Shown one piece after another: positions 36,497-50,197 of a stretch of 64,000 bases of DNA. The translations under genes were made by a program, and so were the position numbers. Positions within the stretch are counted from its first letter, which is position 1. Every line of letters begins with the position of its first letter. Under the pieces are notes generated by a model. That model made no database searches, was not told where the DNA came from, and worked only from the letters and a program-made list of their open reading frames with translations. Source of the stretch: Mycteria americana (lineage: Eukaryota; Chordata; Aves; Ciconiiformes; Ciconiidae); contig NC_134369.1 of assembly GCF_035582795.1 (NCBI RefSeq), positions 57,288,001 through 57,352,000 of the forward strand. The letters run 5' to 3'.

Positions 36497-36509
36497 GTTA
36501 AGATCATCT
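36497..36509 (-). promoter_or_regulatory. Possible HNF1-like half-site upstream of serpin B
   Basis: GTTAAGATCATCT (plus-strand reading) has one good HNF1 half-site and a poor second half. It lies 100 bp above the candidate exon 1 donor; in serpin A the corresponding distance is 88 bp. The spacing is the main argument, because such half-sites are common in AT-rich DNA. Confidence 0.22.
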
Positions 36510-37371
36510 AAGAGCTGTGACTCACACATTATAATTTTAGAGATTAGGTAGTGCAAACAATGTTGAAACTAGTTTTACTGGACACCTAACTTTGCTGAAT
36601 ATATGTCTCACACGTGACTTTTTATTATTCATGACTATCTGATCGCCCTGGTTAGAGTCAAACCAATTTTCCTCAAACTGAACCTACTTTTTCTTAATAT
36701 CAAACATTCATACACATCTCAGTTGCCCAAATCTACTATTTTATGAACAAGAGAGTCATCAGAGGTAGTAACTACAGAGAAATATCTTGAACGTAATTTC
36801 CAGTACCTATAGCGTTGCTGCTACTAAGGCAGGAGGACAAGGCTTGATGCACTGAGACTCTCTGAATTTTTGTGAGCTAGCCTGCTTGTCTCCTGCATAT
36901 CCATGCCTGGGCTTGATTGTCTCCAGGTGAAGCCAGTGATGATTCTAATAGGTGCAGGGCTTAAAACACTGTTTTGTTACATTAGAAAATGCTGCCGTAG
37001 ATGTGCCTGACTATCCACTCCCACATGGGGAATCCGCTGGCAGCAAGAGCTGTGATAGTGATTCCTGGGCCACTTGCATGGCCCTGCGCCCAGGGAAGAA
37101 GGAATGCAGCTGGGATGCCATTGCACGCAGGTGATCCCAGTTACAAGCATGGCCTGGGGACAGGGGGCGGAAGCCTAGGAACATGGGTGTTAAATAGAGC
37201 AAGTCTTTAGATCAGCTTACTATCTTGTGATCTGGGATGTGGGGAGCAGGCCCCTCTGATCATGTGCCAAGTTCAGCTGGGTCAGATCAGACAGCCTGGT
37301 ATCCTGCGCTCAGCTCTACTCACTACAATAAACTCCTGGAACTGCTGGGGAAAGCTGGTGGGTGCAGAATG
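36510..37371. other. Upstream flank of serpin B with a GC-richer block
   Basis: The first 400 bases are AT-rich and plain. About 36960-37371 is clearly richer in GC and ends with ACAATAAACTCCTGG shortly before the CR1 3' end. The block may be an unrecognised LTR or the 5' side of another repeat. I cannot name it. Confidence 0.35.
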
Positions 37372-38030
37372 ACAGAAGCATTGAAGAAGGGAACTCTGTG
37401 AGACCATGTAGTCCAACCCCATGCTCAGAGCAGGGTCAGCTACAGCAAGTTGCTCAGGACGGTGCCCAGCTGGGTTTTGACTTCCTCCACAATCTCTCCG
37501 GGCAACCTGTTTCAGTGTTTGACAACACTGACACTAAAACAGGTTTTCTCTACATTTAAATGGAATTTCTTGCACTTTAATTTGTGCTCGTTGCCCCTTG
37601 CCCTGTCACTGGATGCTGCTGAGAAAAGGCTATCTCTTTCTTTACTCCTCCCATTGAAAAACAGGTATTTATACATATTGGTAAGATCCCCACAGGCCTT
37701 TTCTTCTCTGGCCTAAACAGTTCCAGCTCTCTCAGCCTCTCCTCATATGTTAGATGCTGCAATCCCTCAGTCACCTTTGTGGTGCTTTACTGGAGTCAAT
37801 CCAGTATGCCCATGTCCTTCTTGCATTGTGGAGCCCAGCACTGGATGCAGTGCCCTAGATGCGTACAGCAGGGATGAGTAGAGAGGAAGGATCGCTTGCC
37901 TTGACCTGCTGGCAACACTATTCTCAATGCAGCTCAAGATGTTGTTGGCTGTGTTTCCTGCAAGACCTTACTGCTGTCTCATGGTCAACTTGGTGTCCAT
38001 GAGAAGCCCCAGACCCCCAAGCACAGCATC
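37372..38030 (-). mobile_element. CR1 LINE 3' part, middle-aged, minus strand
   Basis: The plus strand reads as reverse-complemented CR1 from its 3' end: GTAGTCCAACCCCATGCTCA, GGGCAACCTGTTTCAGTG, GTTGCCCCTTGCCCTGTCAC, CAGTTCCAGCTCTCTCAGCC, CTGGATGCAGTGCC and TTGACCTGCTGGCAACACT. Frames are broken by many changes, so it is older than the 20905 and 50198 copies and younger than the 20274 one. It is 5'-truncated. Confidence 0.88.
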
Positions 38031-41000
38031 TCATGTCCCCATTTCTAAAACTAGGATAAATTTTCTCTCATTTTCCCTTCAAAATGCAAGCATTTTTGGG
38101 GAGGGACCAACCCTTACTATACACAAAATAGGTGGAGTGCTGATCTCAATGCTAGTTCTAAGCACAATTGAAACACTAACCACAACAATAACTCAGCAAC
38201 ATTTTCTGGGAAGCAAAGATGCAACCAGTGAAAGTTGTTGATGATTACGACCTATCAAGCGACTCAACAGATTGCAAAAAAATCCCTCTTAAACAAGTTG
38301 CTTATGAACTAAAACTTGAGAAATAGAAGGCTTTGAGGCAGTATACTGAGCTCACATGTAATGTGTTCTTCACGCATAGCACTCATCTGAAAGAGTACTG
38401 TTTTCACTGCTTCTTGTATAAATAAGAGCCAAGAATCTCACTTAGAGCCAACTTTTAATAATGGGCTGCAGTTTTCATGGTATATAAAAACTGATTTCTG
38501 ATGAAGGAAGGAAGGAAGCCCAATTAAATACAGACGCCATGCTAATGACAAGGTGACGGATGAATGACTAAGCTAGATTTGAACACACCTAGACCACACC
38601 TCAGAACACTTGCAGGAGAAAGCCTGCTACTGAACATGGAAAAGCCTGCCCTGCGATTGGAAAGAAAACAGAGAAAATCAATACAGGATCAATTTATATG
38701 AATAATGTGAATCTCTGGACACTAGTATTAAAGAAAGTCCAAATTTGTCTTTCATGTCTTTCCAGTGTCAAGTCATGAGAGGAACGAAGGTAAAGGAAAA
38801 GGTAACAGTTCCTGACCCAGCTGCATAATTTCTGTATTTGATGAAAAAGCTTCAACAACGATAAACAATCATTTATATCATAACTATAAGCAGAATACTG
38901 ATTTACAAAGAATTCGGCCATTTTGTTCAGTTTTGAAGATAGGGATATTCCAGAGTAACGTTGCACGTGTTGAAGATATGATATGGATAGTGAACAGGAA
39001 ATTCCCTCACCTACACTGGGGACTTTTCTAAAAGTTCCCACGGCTCTTAACACAGCCAGCACTGAATTGTTCGTATGTGCTTAAGCCCCAGCTGGCAAAA
39101 TTTAGTGTAAATTCATCTGCTTTGATCAAAGAGGTTGAAAGAGGTTTGTTTATGCAAGGTTTCTCTCTTTGCCATATCCAGTAACCGCTGGTGGCACAAG
39201 CAGGGAATTCTACTGAATAAACAAGGCCCCAGAACCTCTCCTTAGCCTGTGCTAAACCACAGATACCAGGTGTGTATATACCTTCAAAGAGATGGAAGAA
39301 CTTCTTAATTTGTTGTCCCATTGAAACTAAAGCACTTCCTCATAACCATAATTAAAAAGGGAGGCAACAGGGACTGGAAAACAAATTTATATTAAGTTGT
39401 ACTTTTCTGGAGCTGGCAGTACTTTCTCCTGAAAATATAATAGGGGAGAGTGTACAGCCTATGTAACCTGTAAGGTGTGATCCATCTGACTTAGGACACC
39501 GGCTTCCGTACAATAACAAAAATATGGCCTTTTATAAATGGTTCAGATCTTGAAGAATTTCTCAAAAATTATTGCTCTGTAGGTAGAGCACTGTTAGAGA
39601 TGACCTACAGAGACAGAGAGCACTCCAAGTCATCTCTGTTTAGTCATGGGACTTTTCACAATCTCTTTAGTCCCAGGATTTTCTACCAGTAAATCCATTA
39701 CACTACACAACAAACAGGTTGAAGAATTCACCAAACTATCATGACTGGGATAGCTTGGAGTGGGCTGGCATCTCCAGAAAGCATACAGCTATATGGTTTC
39801 TGGACCCAAAACTATCTGAAGCATTTCTCCACCTGGGAACATCACCCTGACAGCATTATTTGGGTTAGAGTCTCACCAGCATGCAGAGCTTGAGTCCAAT
39901 AGAATAGATTTGCCTGTATTAAGCTCCCTTAAAAAAATTATAGGGAAACAAAACCCAAACAATTGACAAACAAGCACCATCCCACCAAAGGCTGAAGCGT
40001 TCTCTTCCTTTAATGTCTCATTTTTATTTCCAAACATCTTTCTCAATCTCTCAGTCCTCTCTCTCATCACTCAATGGAACAGACAGCAGCCCACACCTCT
40101 TACGTCCCCAGCATCCTGGTCAATGATTCCCTTAACTTTCAATCTCTTTCTTCTGCAGAGCCCCCAAATTCAAACTCACACTTTGCCTACATTCACTCTT
40201 CAAGGACCTGTGCTAGTCACAAGCAAACACCCTTTACTCTTCAACATTTCCTAGATACACTTAGTGATACCTTACCTGTCACTGGAAATGCATGGCTGTA
40301 TGTAGACATGCAACTCTTTTGTAACACCACTACAAGCTTTTCTTGAATTAGGCCACTATTCTCAAACCCAGCAGTGTTTTGTCAGAAATGAGAACACCTT
40401 TCAGGAAAAGGGCAGAAGTGGCTGTGGCTTGGCAGCTCTTCTCCCTCCTGCCCAGCTCCCCACCTCTCTTTCCCTGGAGAAGAGGTAGGGAAGGATCCCA
40501 CCCAACTTGTCCTGACATTCCTTCTTCTGCAGAAGATTCAACAGAGCCATACAGTATCCCTAAGTCCTCTCTCCCCTTCTAGCTGTTCTTGCTTTCCTAG
40601 CCAGAAGTGAGGGCACCAGGAAAGGAGGCAGGAAGAGTAAGGAAGAAATGTTAGATAGGGCAAGCCTCCTCTGTACAACACCTCTCCTATCAAGTCAGAG
40701 ACCAAATCTCACTCCCTCACACACAGCCCTCCCCTGAAATTCAGTGTCTTTCCAGTCCTCTCTTCTCATGCCCCTTTAAATCCCTCACGCAGTACCACAA
40801 GCCCTCCAAGCACCAACACCATTCCAGTCACCACCTCCTCAAATGGCTCACCACCAGTCCCCTTCAGCTCCACTGACACCTTTTGCCCTCACCTCCAGCA
40901 GCTCCTTTAGCCTCGATATTACACCAAGGGGAGAGGGAGAGTCGAGGACAAGTAGTAGGTAGCAGTTTGTCTCAAGAAAGCTGAAGAACCATCACACTGA

Positions 41001-44000
41001 AGAACTGGTACTGGTTTACTGCTCATGGCTTCTCCTCAAAGCCAAGGAATTGTTTCTCCCGTGAAATTAGCTCCCTTCCTCCTCAGCACATCCTTCAGTT
41101 AAACATGACTTTCCTGCTACAAAAGAAAACTCCTTTCCTCTTTCTCTTCCCAAGTGGTCTGTGAATCACCATCCCACACTTCATATCTTTTGCAATTTTA
41201 ATGGCTTGCCCTTGCAAATTTTCTTTGATCTGCCTTCAGTGAAATTTTACAGCTTTTAAGTTTCTGTCTGCTCAGAAAATGCACGTAATACTGTTTTCCT
41301 CTTAGTTTCAGCAGTCTCATTGTCCCAAAACACTAACACCTTGATAGCAGACACCAAGGTTAGTGGCTTTCTACTGTCAGTCCTTATCACCAGCTCTTGA
41401 CATTTTAAATAAACAAGGAGCCAAAAACACTAAAGAGAACAAAATCCCCCTATATTCAAAATGAGATTCACAGCTGACCACAAAGAGAAAATTCTCAATA
41501 TTAAATGAATAAACCATACATAGACAACCATCCCAAGAATATCTTGATTCCTTTTTCTTACTTCCTCTCTCCAGGTTTGATTTCCCTTCTGAATGGCTCT
41601 CTCAAAATAAACAAAACTAAAGAATTTTGTGCCCTGCACAGATAGTCAGACTAGCAGCAATCCCACACTATGGTACTCTTTCATGGCACTAGAAACACGC
41701 ACCTGAAAAAAAAGAGTGTTTACCCAGGCACCAGACACTAGCACATTTTTGATCAATAAATCTCAAGGCGTTTCATATCATGAAAGAAACATCAACAGCT
41801 GTTTTGTAGAGAACATGCAGACAGCAGCTTACTCTTGTCAGCACAAACAAAGAAACCAGGGAAGAGGATGACAGTCATCATAACAGATCCTTTTTTTTTT
41901 TTTTTGGACAAGATCAAGTTCTGATGCGTTTGGTTGAATGCTGAGTTATCTGAATACTGTTGAGTACCAATTATCTAAATGGTCTGGAAACAGGTGCAAG
42001 AATTTAATTACCAACTATTGCTCTTTCAGTGCGAATAGAAGTTGTTTGATCCATTAGCGCTTCTCATGGGGGCGAGGGGGGAGGAACATGACAGACTAAC
42101 CTAAACTGCAGCATAATACTTTCTCAAACTACTTCTGCTAGACATGCAGCGAGACCTCAGAGATTACAAACTGAGGAGGGCAAGTAAAAAGCTGTGTCTC
42201 AGAAAGCAAGAAGTACTGTTCTTCATGTAGGACTGAAACATGGAAAGGAGACTTTTCACTGTGGGATCAAAGGGAAAATAAAGCTAAGAAAAGAGCTGTG
42301 AGAAAGTAGGGCTGAAAAGCAAAGTTTTCCCTTTTGGGAGCTAGCCCTAGAGATTGCTATGCTGTGCAACAGATCACTTAGCGGTCCCAGAACTGAAAGC
42401 AAGACAACTGAGGCAGTGACATGATGCTGAAATTGTGCAGGCCTCTAAACGTCAGGCTAATTATGCTGATGTGGCTGTGCTACTGTTCGAATGTGACAAT
42501 TGAGCTCTGCACAGCGTGTTGCTTGCTATATACTCATGCCAGCTTATTCAGAACAAACTTAGGTGGCTAGCATTGCACAAATTGAATGCAAACACCAACT
42601 CTCTCATCCAAAAAATCCTTCTGAATAGAGTTCAACACATAGAGAAGCTCAGAGAGAGACTTCTGAATGAACTGAGAATTAGCTCTAGGTAGCAGTTCCA
42701 ACATTGCCCTAAGGGAAGTTGTGTGGTCCAGAATTAATCTTGTAGGCAGTACCTCACATGCTCCGTCTCAGACATGCATGAGAATCCAGAGTACTACCAA
42801 AATGCGAACTCCAATCAGAAAGACACATCCTATATCAGTGCCACCCTGCATGACTCCACTGCTTCTGATACCTGACCTAGCTCATCCAGGGCTCCCTTAG
42901 ATATCTCTGCAAACCTCTGCTTTGCACAGAGTAGACATACGCTGGGAAGTAAGCAAATCTGGCAAGACTACCTCATGATGCCTCCTGTGACAACTAAGGC
43001 AATACAGATGTTACAATATGAAAAAAGAAGCAATAACATAATTGATTATACAACTTTGGAAGAATTTACAAGCCACAGCAGTTGTATGATATAGTGAAGT
43101 CCTTGTCCTTTCTGACTATTAATTCAAAGGAATTTTTCATAGAAGCACTAGACAACATTGCACGAGGAGATGAATTACTGATAATCAGAAAACAGACATG
43201 TCATTGCTCATTGTAAATTGGATCCTGGTGCACAGGCCCATGTGATGATTAAAACTCTGAAATTGCAACTAAAGAAAAACTTTGAGTAGTGGAAATCACA
43301 AAAGTGAAATTCAAAGTTTGCAGCAACAAGCTGATGCACACTGAGGAAATGTGTGAATTAGAGGTATGGATAAATAAATGGAGGGGAAAAAAGTGTACTC
43401 CTTCCTGAAAGCAGGGTCTATAAAAGTATATTATACCTTTGCTCTCCAGTCTTAGGGCAATGAACTCACTGGAAAGGGAAATGAGACAAAACAACTGAGA
43501 AAAAAACTTGAGCATGTGTCCTTGAGCAAAGCACTCCCTGGAATGCAGATTAGATCTGAGAGGTGACCTCTCAATGGGATATACTGTGGACTTAAATGAA
43601 CATACTTCTTAACAGGACACACTTCATACTTCAGCAAGAAGCAACTTCTTCCCTTCTGGAAAGTTGCAGGTGAAGATTTATTCACACTGTTTGGAAAACT
43701 AATATGTATTTTTTTCAAATTATTTTCACTCCTGTGAAATAGCCTTAGGGTGAAATATTACAGCTGCACATGTGATTGTTCTACTGGTCCACTGCACCAA
43801 CCCATTGTTCAGGAGATACGCTGTTTCCTGCTATGCTATTGCAACTATTTGCTGTTGTATTCAGAAGGCTAAACTCCATTATCTCAACTCTGACAGGCTG
43901 AAAATTTAAATTCTGATCTGGACTTTGCACTGTTTAGCAACAAGAAAACAAATGAGCAACATGGGATTTGTCATGTGCAGATATTTAATTTAGCAGAAAA

Positions 44001-47000
44001 CAGACAATCTGAATGCCTTTAATATCTTTAAGCTACAGCCAAGGGAACTGTAGGCCTGCACAACTCTAAAGAAATGAAACTATTTATTTGGGATGATGGG
44101 TTCGTCCATCACTTCATGATCATGATGAAAATCACACTTATAAAAGAAATTAATGATCATAACGAGCACATGTTCAGTGGTCTATGGTGATCATCATCCA
44201 AGGACAGACATATATGCTGAAGATTAAACACCTCCAGATTCTGAAAGAAAGGCAGACAAAGGAGATAGGATTTGCTGCTCTTCCTGAAAAGGCTTCTGTT
44301 AGGCAATGTTGACAATAGCCCAAAGAAAATGAGCTCTAGGACAATAAACAACGTGAACCAATAGTAATGATATTGGAAGAGGGAGTTACATGTCCAGAAG
44401 GCAAAGGACCTCAGACACGTACTGAACTTGGGTAGTCAGGGTAACTAAGTAAACTGGTTCTGGGTGACTGGAACTGTTTGCAACATCGTTGCATGGCTAA
44501 TACCTCTGAGGTGGGGAGAAAAGGTCTGGTGATGAAAATCGCACCTATAATGGTTTAACTCAGAAAATGTGAAGTGTATCACTGAAGAAGCAGTGTGAGT
44601 TACAACCGTGGCACTAAATGAAAAAGGAATTGTCTTCATGATAATTGCCATATAACACACTCGATGATGTATGCCCCAAATGATTCTGCTCAATTGTTCC
44701 ACAAGTGCTTTTTTTTGGCAGCAATCTATGAAAATCTTCAAAAGCTAAATATACCTTTAAACCTGTTTGGAAGCAGAGAGATTATAACTACATCGACACT
44801 GGGAATGGGAAAGCTGCTTGACTTAGGACATTCTGTAGAGACATGGTGGCAGATCAGCGGCACAGCACAGCTGCTGTGCTTCCCACTTCACTGCTGGAAG
44901 GAGGAGTCTGCATCCTTACTCTGGGCATATCCATTGCTCCACAAACAGCATGCCCCTTTTCAGATCCTGCAAGCATAGGCAGCACTTCATCATGCCAGGC
45001 ACCTTTCTCTGTCACCTCCTCTATCTGCCAAGCACATGCCTGAGCAGCCCAGCAAGCAATCTCTCTGATGGAGTGGCATTTGGGGCAAACACTCTCTCCA
45101 CAGAAAAGACGAACACATGTGGATACCCGAAATGTGAATTTGCTAGGAAGAATTCCAAAGCGTCACAAGGGGAGAGACATACCTCCTAGAGAAAGAAAAT
45201 AAAAAGAAAATCAAGTAACTTTTTTTTCTTCAGGCCGTAACAAGAACGAAACCTCCCACAGACACGTGTCCCTTCTACCTCTTCAATCAATGTACAAGCC
45301 AGGCATTGAAGAATGTATGTATTATAGATCTATGTATGTATGTATTTTAAAAGTTGCTTAATAATGGGCTGTGGCATGAAAGGAAAGAAAAAAGCAACAG
45401 TTGCTCAAGAGCTGTTAAGTGAAGAGACACTCTGCAACAGCTACTAAAGCAGGAGGAGCTTTGGCAACTGCAGGACAGAAAAAATATAAAGGAACTCACG
45501 TTTCGGACTCGTCTGGTGGTGGCTGCTGCTTCCTGGGGAGGGCCTCATCCAAGCAAGCTAAAGACAACAGGAGCCCTCCTCCCTGATTTCAGCAGTCTGG
45601 ATCAGGTCCCTGCTGCAGCGCCTGCTGTGCTCCACCGGACTTCCCGACCCTCTGCAGGGCAAACTGCAGACTCATAAACAGTTCACGCAATGGCAAAATT
45701 ATGTCGAGACTTTACATTTTGCCTCAGCTGTTCACAGCCTGGTGCAATCTCAAGACATTATCTCTGAACTCCTGCAAGATTGCAGCAGCCTACTTTTGTT
45801 GCTGAAGGACAAAAGATGGGGCCTAATCCAAATCCAGCTGAAGTCAGCAGAGAAAATGCCAACAGTTGCTGCTTTTTCAAGGCTTTTCAAGGGGATCAAG
45901 TTTCAATCTCCTGGAGTTTCCTTCATATACCACAAGCTTTGTTTACAATTTTGCCCATTGCAATAGTTTCCTGAACCCATGGGAATTAGAACAGGTTACT
46001 GCAAGATAAGCAAGGCTGGGAGTTTGTAGGTGCCAGATACTCTCTGATAAATCCCTGTATGTATGCTCAAATCCTGCAGTAAAAATGCACTAATCTACTT
46101 TTCTTTCATGTAGGAGCAGGTTACCTTTCATTTACTGCAGGGTAACAGTGGTCACGCAAGCAAATATATATAAGACAGTGTCCAACGAGGCGGCTCTCAT
46201 ACTCCAGTGCAAACAATACAACACACAAAAAAAGAAGACAGCAGCTCCTGCTTTTGTTGTCAGATCAGTTCCAGGATTACTGGCTTAGTTTTTACCAGCT
46301 CCTTGAGAAAATGGCTGTATATTACACATAAAGAGGTATGGCAGTGCTATTTTTCACATCAAGTCATGATTAATTTATATTTCTAAATAACTCCAAGCAT
46401 TAAAAGACACATTTTGTTCTTCACTCCTGCCAGTTTTGAGGTACTTATCTGATGGGTTTGGAAGCTTAATGGGATTTCCTTCATAGCTCTTCTAAAAATA
46501 CCATTCCAATTTTTGCACTTTTCTAAAAGAAAACCTGTGCTTGCCAAAGTACACATTCTCCAGATAGAACCACCATTGTCAGCAGTCTCTGCAGTTTGGC
46601 TCTACATGATAAACATTGATGGGAAGGCATAAGGTAATATTTTCATAAATGCCATAATGTTTTCAGAGCCTATGACCCATTTTCAAAAGTGAATGAAGTT
46701 CTAAGGAGTCAGATTTTCAAAGGAATTTAACATACAAAGAAATTTGAGTTTTTATCAGCATTTACACAGGCTTGTAACCAATTTGAGCACTTTAGAAGCA
46801 AAGGGCAGTTATTTTTATGTGCATGAACATTTTCAAAAATCCATTCCTTGAAAGCTACAGTTCTGATGCTTTAAAGAATTGGATTCTCAAATATTAAAAT
46901 ATTTTTCTTGAGATTTTGCTGTATCTTTCAGAAGTAAAGGAGAACAAAGAAATAAAAAGAGAAAGGAAATCTGAAATTACAAATACTGTTCTAGTAATTA

Positions 47001-50000
47001 GATACCCACAGAGCATAGGGTTTAATAATTAAGCCATAGATACAGATATTTCAGCACTAACAACTATAGGTATGGATTTAATTGGATTTCTTTTAGTATG
47101 TTATATAATTTCAGCTCTCCTGCTTGATGAACCAAACAACACTGGGCAAATGGTATAAACACATTTTAAGTGAAAATGAAGTGGAACCACTGAAAAAGTG
47201 AGTGGCAGCAAATTAGAGTGAATAACAGAAAAATAAGGAAAAAGTTAGAAGAAGGGGAGACAAAGAGGAGACAAGGGGCTTCTGAAAAGGTGATTAAATG
47301 TTAGCCACACTTCATACAGTCAGTTTTATATCTATACAAAATGACATCAAACTATTCATAGCCCTGTTACTTTCTTTTAAAAATGCCAATGCAGAACTTT
47401 GTAAAGGGAGATAAAAATAAAATAAAGGATCACTCTCCGTTTTAGAGGCAGAAGTCCCTCTAAATCTCTCATTAACTCATGAAGTATAATATTAACTACG
47501 TTCTTTGTCTTCCTGCAATAACTGAATAAATCAATGTCTCTAACTTATGTGTCAAAAAACATTTCAGTAAAAAGTCAACATAAAATACTGTTTGGCTAAA
47601 AATCTCTTCCCAAAATACTCCTGGTGGACATTTCACCCCACAAAGGCATTTCACAATAACAAATACACTACACTACATACAAATACACTAAGACGATACT
47701 GAGTACTGAGTTGCAAGTAATACCCTTCTAAGCTCCCTTTCTGTGTGCAACCTTTTGCTATGGTAAATGTATACCACACAAACAAGTTGCTAAGAGATAA
47801 CAAAGATTGTGAAATTACGGTACATTAGCAGCAACTGCTTGGATGCCCATGTAATCTTACCCCCATTGAGTGTAATGTAGTTTGCACCTCAATGGATGGG
47901 TGGCAAGGGCCTTACATGTACCATAAAGAGAAGCCATTGGGTGGAGTAGGTGACATGCTGTAAATCCACACCCCAACTTGCCTCATGGTAATTTGTCCAT
48001 GCAGGTATCCCTCAGGTTGCCTGGAGATGGATATTCTTTCCCTCTTCAAAGAAAACAAGGAAACTATACCTGATGAAAGGCAAATGAAATGTTTATAGAA
48101 AGTGCAAGATACTTCACTGTTGCAAATAACTGAAAAGTTAGAAGCCGATGTGAAAATTTTAGCTCTAAGCAGCGAGCTATTTGAAACAATATATTATCTT
48201 CTGTTCTGTTAAAATTGAAAACCGCTTTTCAATTCTTCTAATATAAATCCACAGTCTGATTTTCCAAAGTAAATGTTTTACAAAATGGATTTTGAAATCT
48301 TTGTGAACTCAGAAGTCCCTAGCATGAAAAAGAGCTGAGATGTGCAAGGACCACGGTACTAACCCCTCCCAAAATGAAACAAAGTTATACCCTGAATGAC
48401 CTAGCACTACCCTCTCTAGTAAACTCAGTTTATGATTCTGGAACTTTGTTAACTAGGCAAACCATGTAACTTTTCATTTTGCTTATGATTTGTATATATA
48501 TTTTATCACATAAATGAGCCAAACACAAAACATTGAGAGAGTATTTTTTATTTGCTTGGGATTTGGGGTTTTGGGTTTGGTTTTTACTAAACTTCATGAA
48601 TCTAAAAGGGCTCCATTTTTCAAACGTAGTTGTATTTTTAAGTGAAGTACTACAAAATCAACACTCTCATGCACAAAAATGAGTATGTTTATCAGTACAT
48701 ATGTTCATTTATCTGTGTATTAAACTCACTTTGCAGTTGAAGTTACCTGCAGACATGTTTTGTTGACACAAGTTTTATTCAGTTGATATTTAGTTCTAAA
48801 AGCATCTTTTTTCCCATTAAAGATCAGAATCCTGTGGCCAGCCTTTTGACAGTGTGTAGTTCCTCTTTAGATAGTTTTTACCCTTAAGACAGCAACTGCC
48901 TCAGCTAAGTAAGTGTTGCAGGAATCATCTTAAATTTTAAAAGATATTTTTAGGTAGAAAAGAGAGTAGAATCACTAAGTAGAAAACCAAATGTTTTTGG
49001 GATTATGTGTTGCTATGTTTTATCACTCTTCTTACTCAATATATATCTCAGATCAAAGACATACCCTGTACAGTATTACACCAATTAGTAGCTAACAGGA
49101 GAAGGAAGTCAGGGGAAAAAAAAAGTAAGAGGGAGCAGAGAGGGATTAGCAGAAAAGTAAAAGAGTGTTTATTTGAATGCCTGAATCTTCCAGCCCACAC
49201 AGTCTTAAACTGGCTGACTAACTACATCACTGCCTTCACTTGCTAACCTGACTTTTTTTCCATGAGGATTAGTTTCGTATGTTCCAAGAACTCACTCTTT
49301 TTGAGCTGGAATTGTGCGGCTTGAAAAGCAAACAAATGTCTGGCCATTCAGGAAACTTCATGACGCAACAACGCTCAACACAGTAACCACTTTGAACTAC
49401 GTGGAGATCCATAGTATGGAAAGCCAAAGAGAACAAAACCTGCCATGACCTCAACAAAGCTACAATCATCTGCTTTGTGTCAGTACAAGGGCATAAAGCA
49501 ACAAGCACAGAGCCAAGTTCAAGCTCTACAGTTAGACAGGCAATCCCTACGTATAGATGAAGGGCTCAGCTATAACTCCCTCCTGTTGCAGGAGTGACAG
49601 ACACACCCACATCAATGACTGGAGAGAGATTTACTTAAGTGAGGCATGCAGGGCCAGTACAGCAGGATAGGTGCAACAGCACAGTATGCATCGCACCAGG
49701 CAAAACTCCATAGCTATTTGAAGAAGTTCCTATTAAACTCTTGCTTCATCCTCAGTACCACCCTGAAGGAAGGAATGTGTTTATGGCACAAGTTAACAGG
49801 CCTGCCCACACCCTTGTCATGGGGGAAGGCACAGCCCAAGGAGCATGAAAAGAGGTCAAGCCACAAGATAAAGCCCGCAACAGAAAAAAATGGCAAAAAT
49901 ACATGCCAATATCAACTTCAAAGTAGATAAAGCAATGCAAGGCACAAACAACATCAGGCCCGAAAATATCATCTGATGCAGCAAATGCCCAGAACTTGCC

Positions 50001-50197
50001 TGTTGGCATTATGGTAGCTGCAGAAGTATGTTACATGCTTCCTAATACGCAGAGCAACACAGGACTACACGGTTCTCATGAACGATAACTCCAGACCAAT
50101 AGGACTCTGGTGGAGACTGATGTACATCTGGGGAGATGGGGGTGCTACTCCAAAAGCACAGAAAGCAAGCCTGTTCACGTCAGTTCGTAACTGGCAA
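38031..50197. other. Long intergenic stretch, no gene recognised
   Basis: Twelve kb without a supportable exon. Contents noted: plus-strand TATA-like boxes near 38418 and 38482; a pyrimidine-rich part around 40100-41150; a 15-T run at 41891-41905; an ATGT-type tract at 45313-45347; a GC-richer block behind a TATA-like box at 45484-45720. All open frames are under about 105 codons and match nothing known to me. Confidence 0.45.
45313..45347. repeat. ATGT tetranucleotide tract, interrupted
   Basis: ATGTATGTAT, then a short interruption, then TATGTATGTATGTATTTT. Confidence 0.85.
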
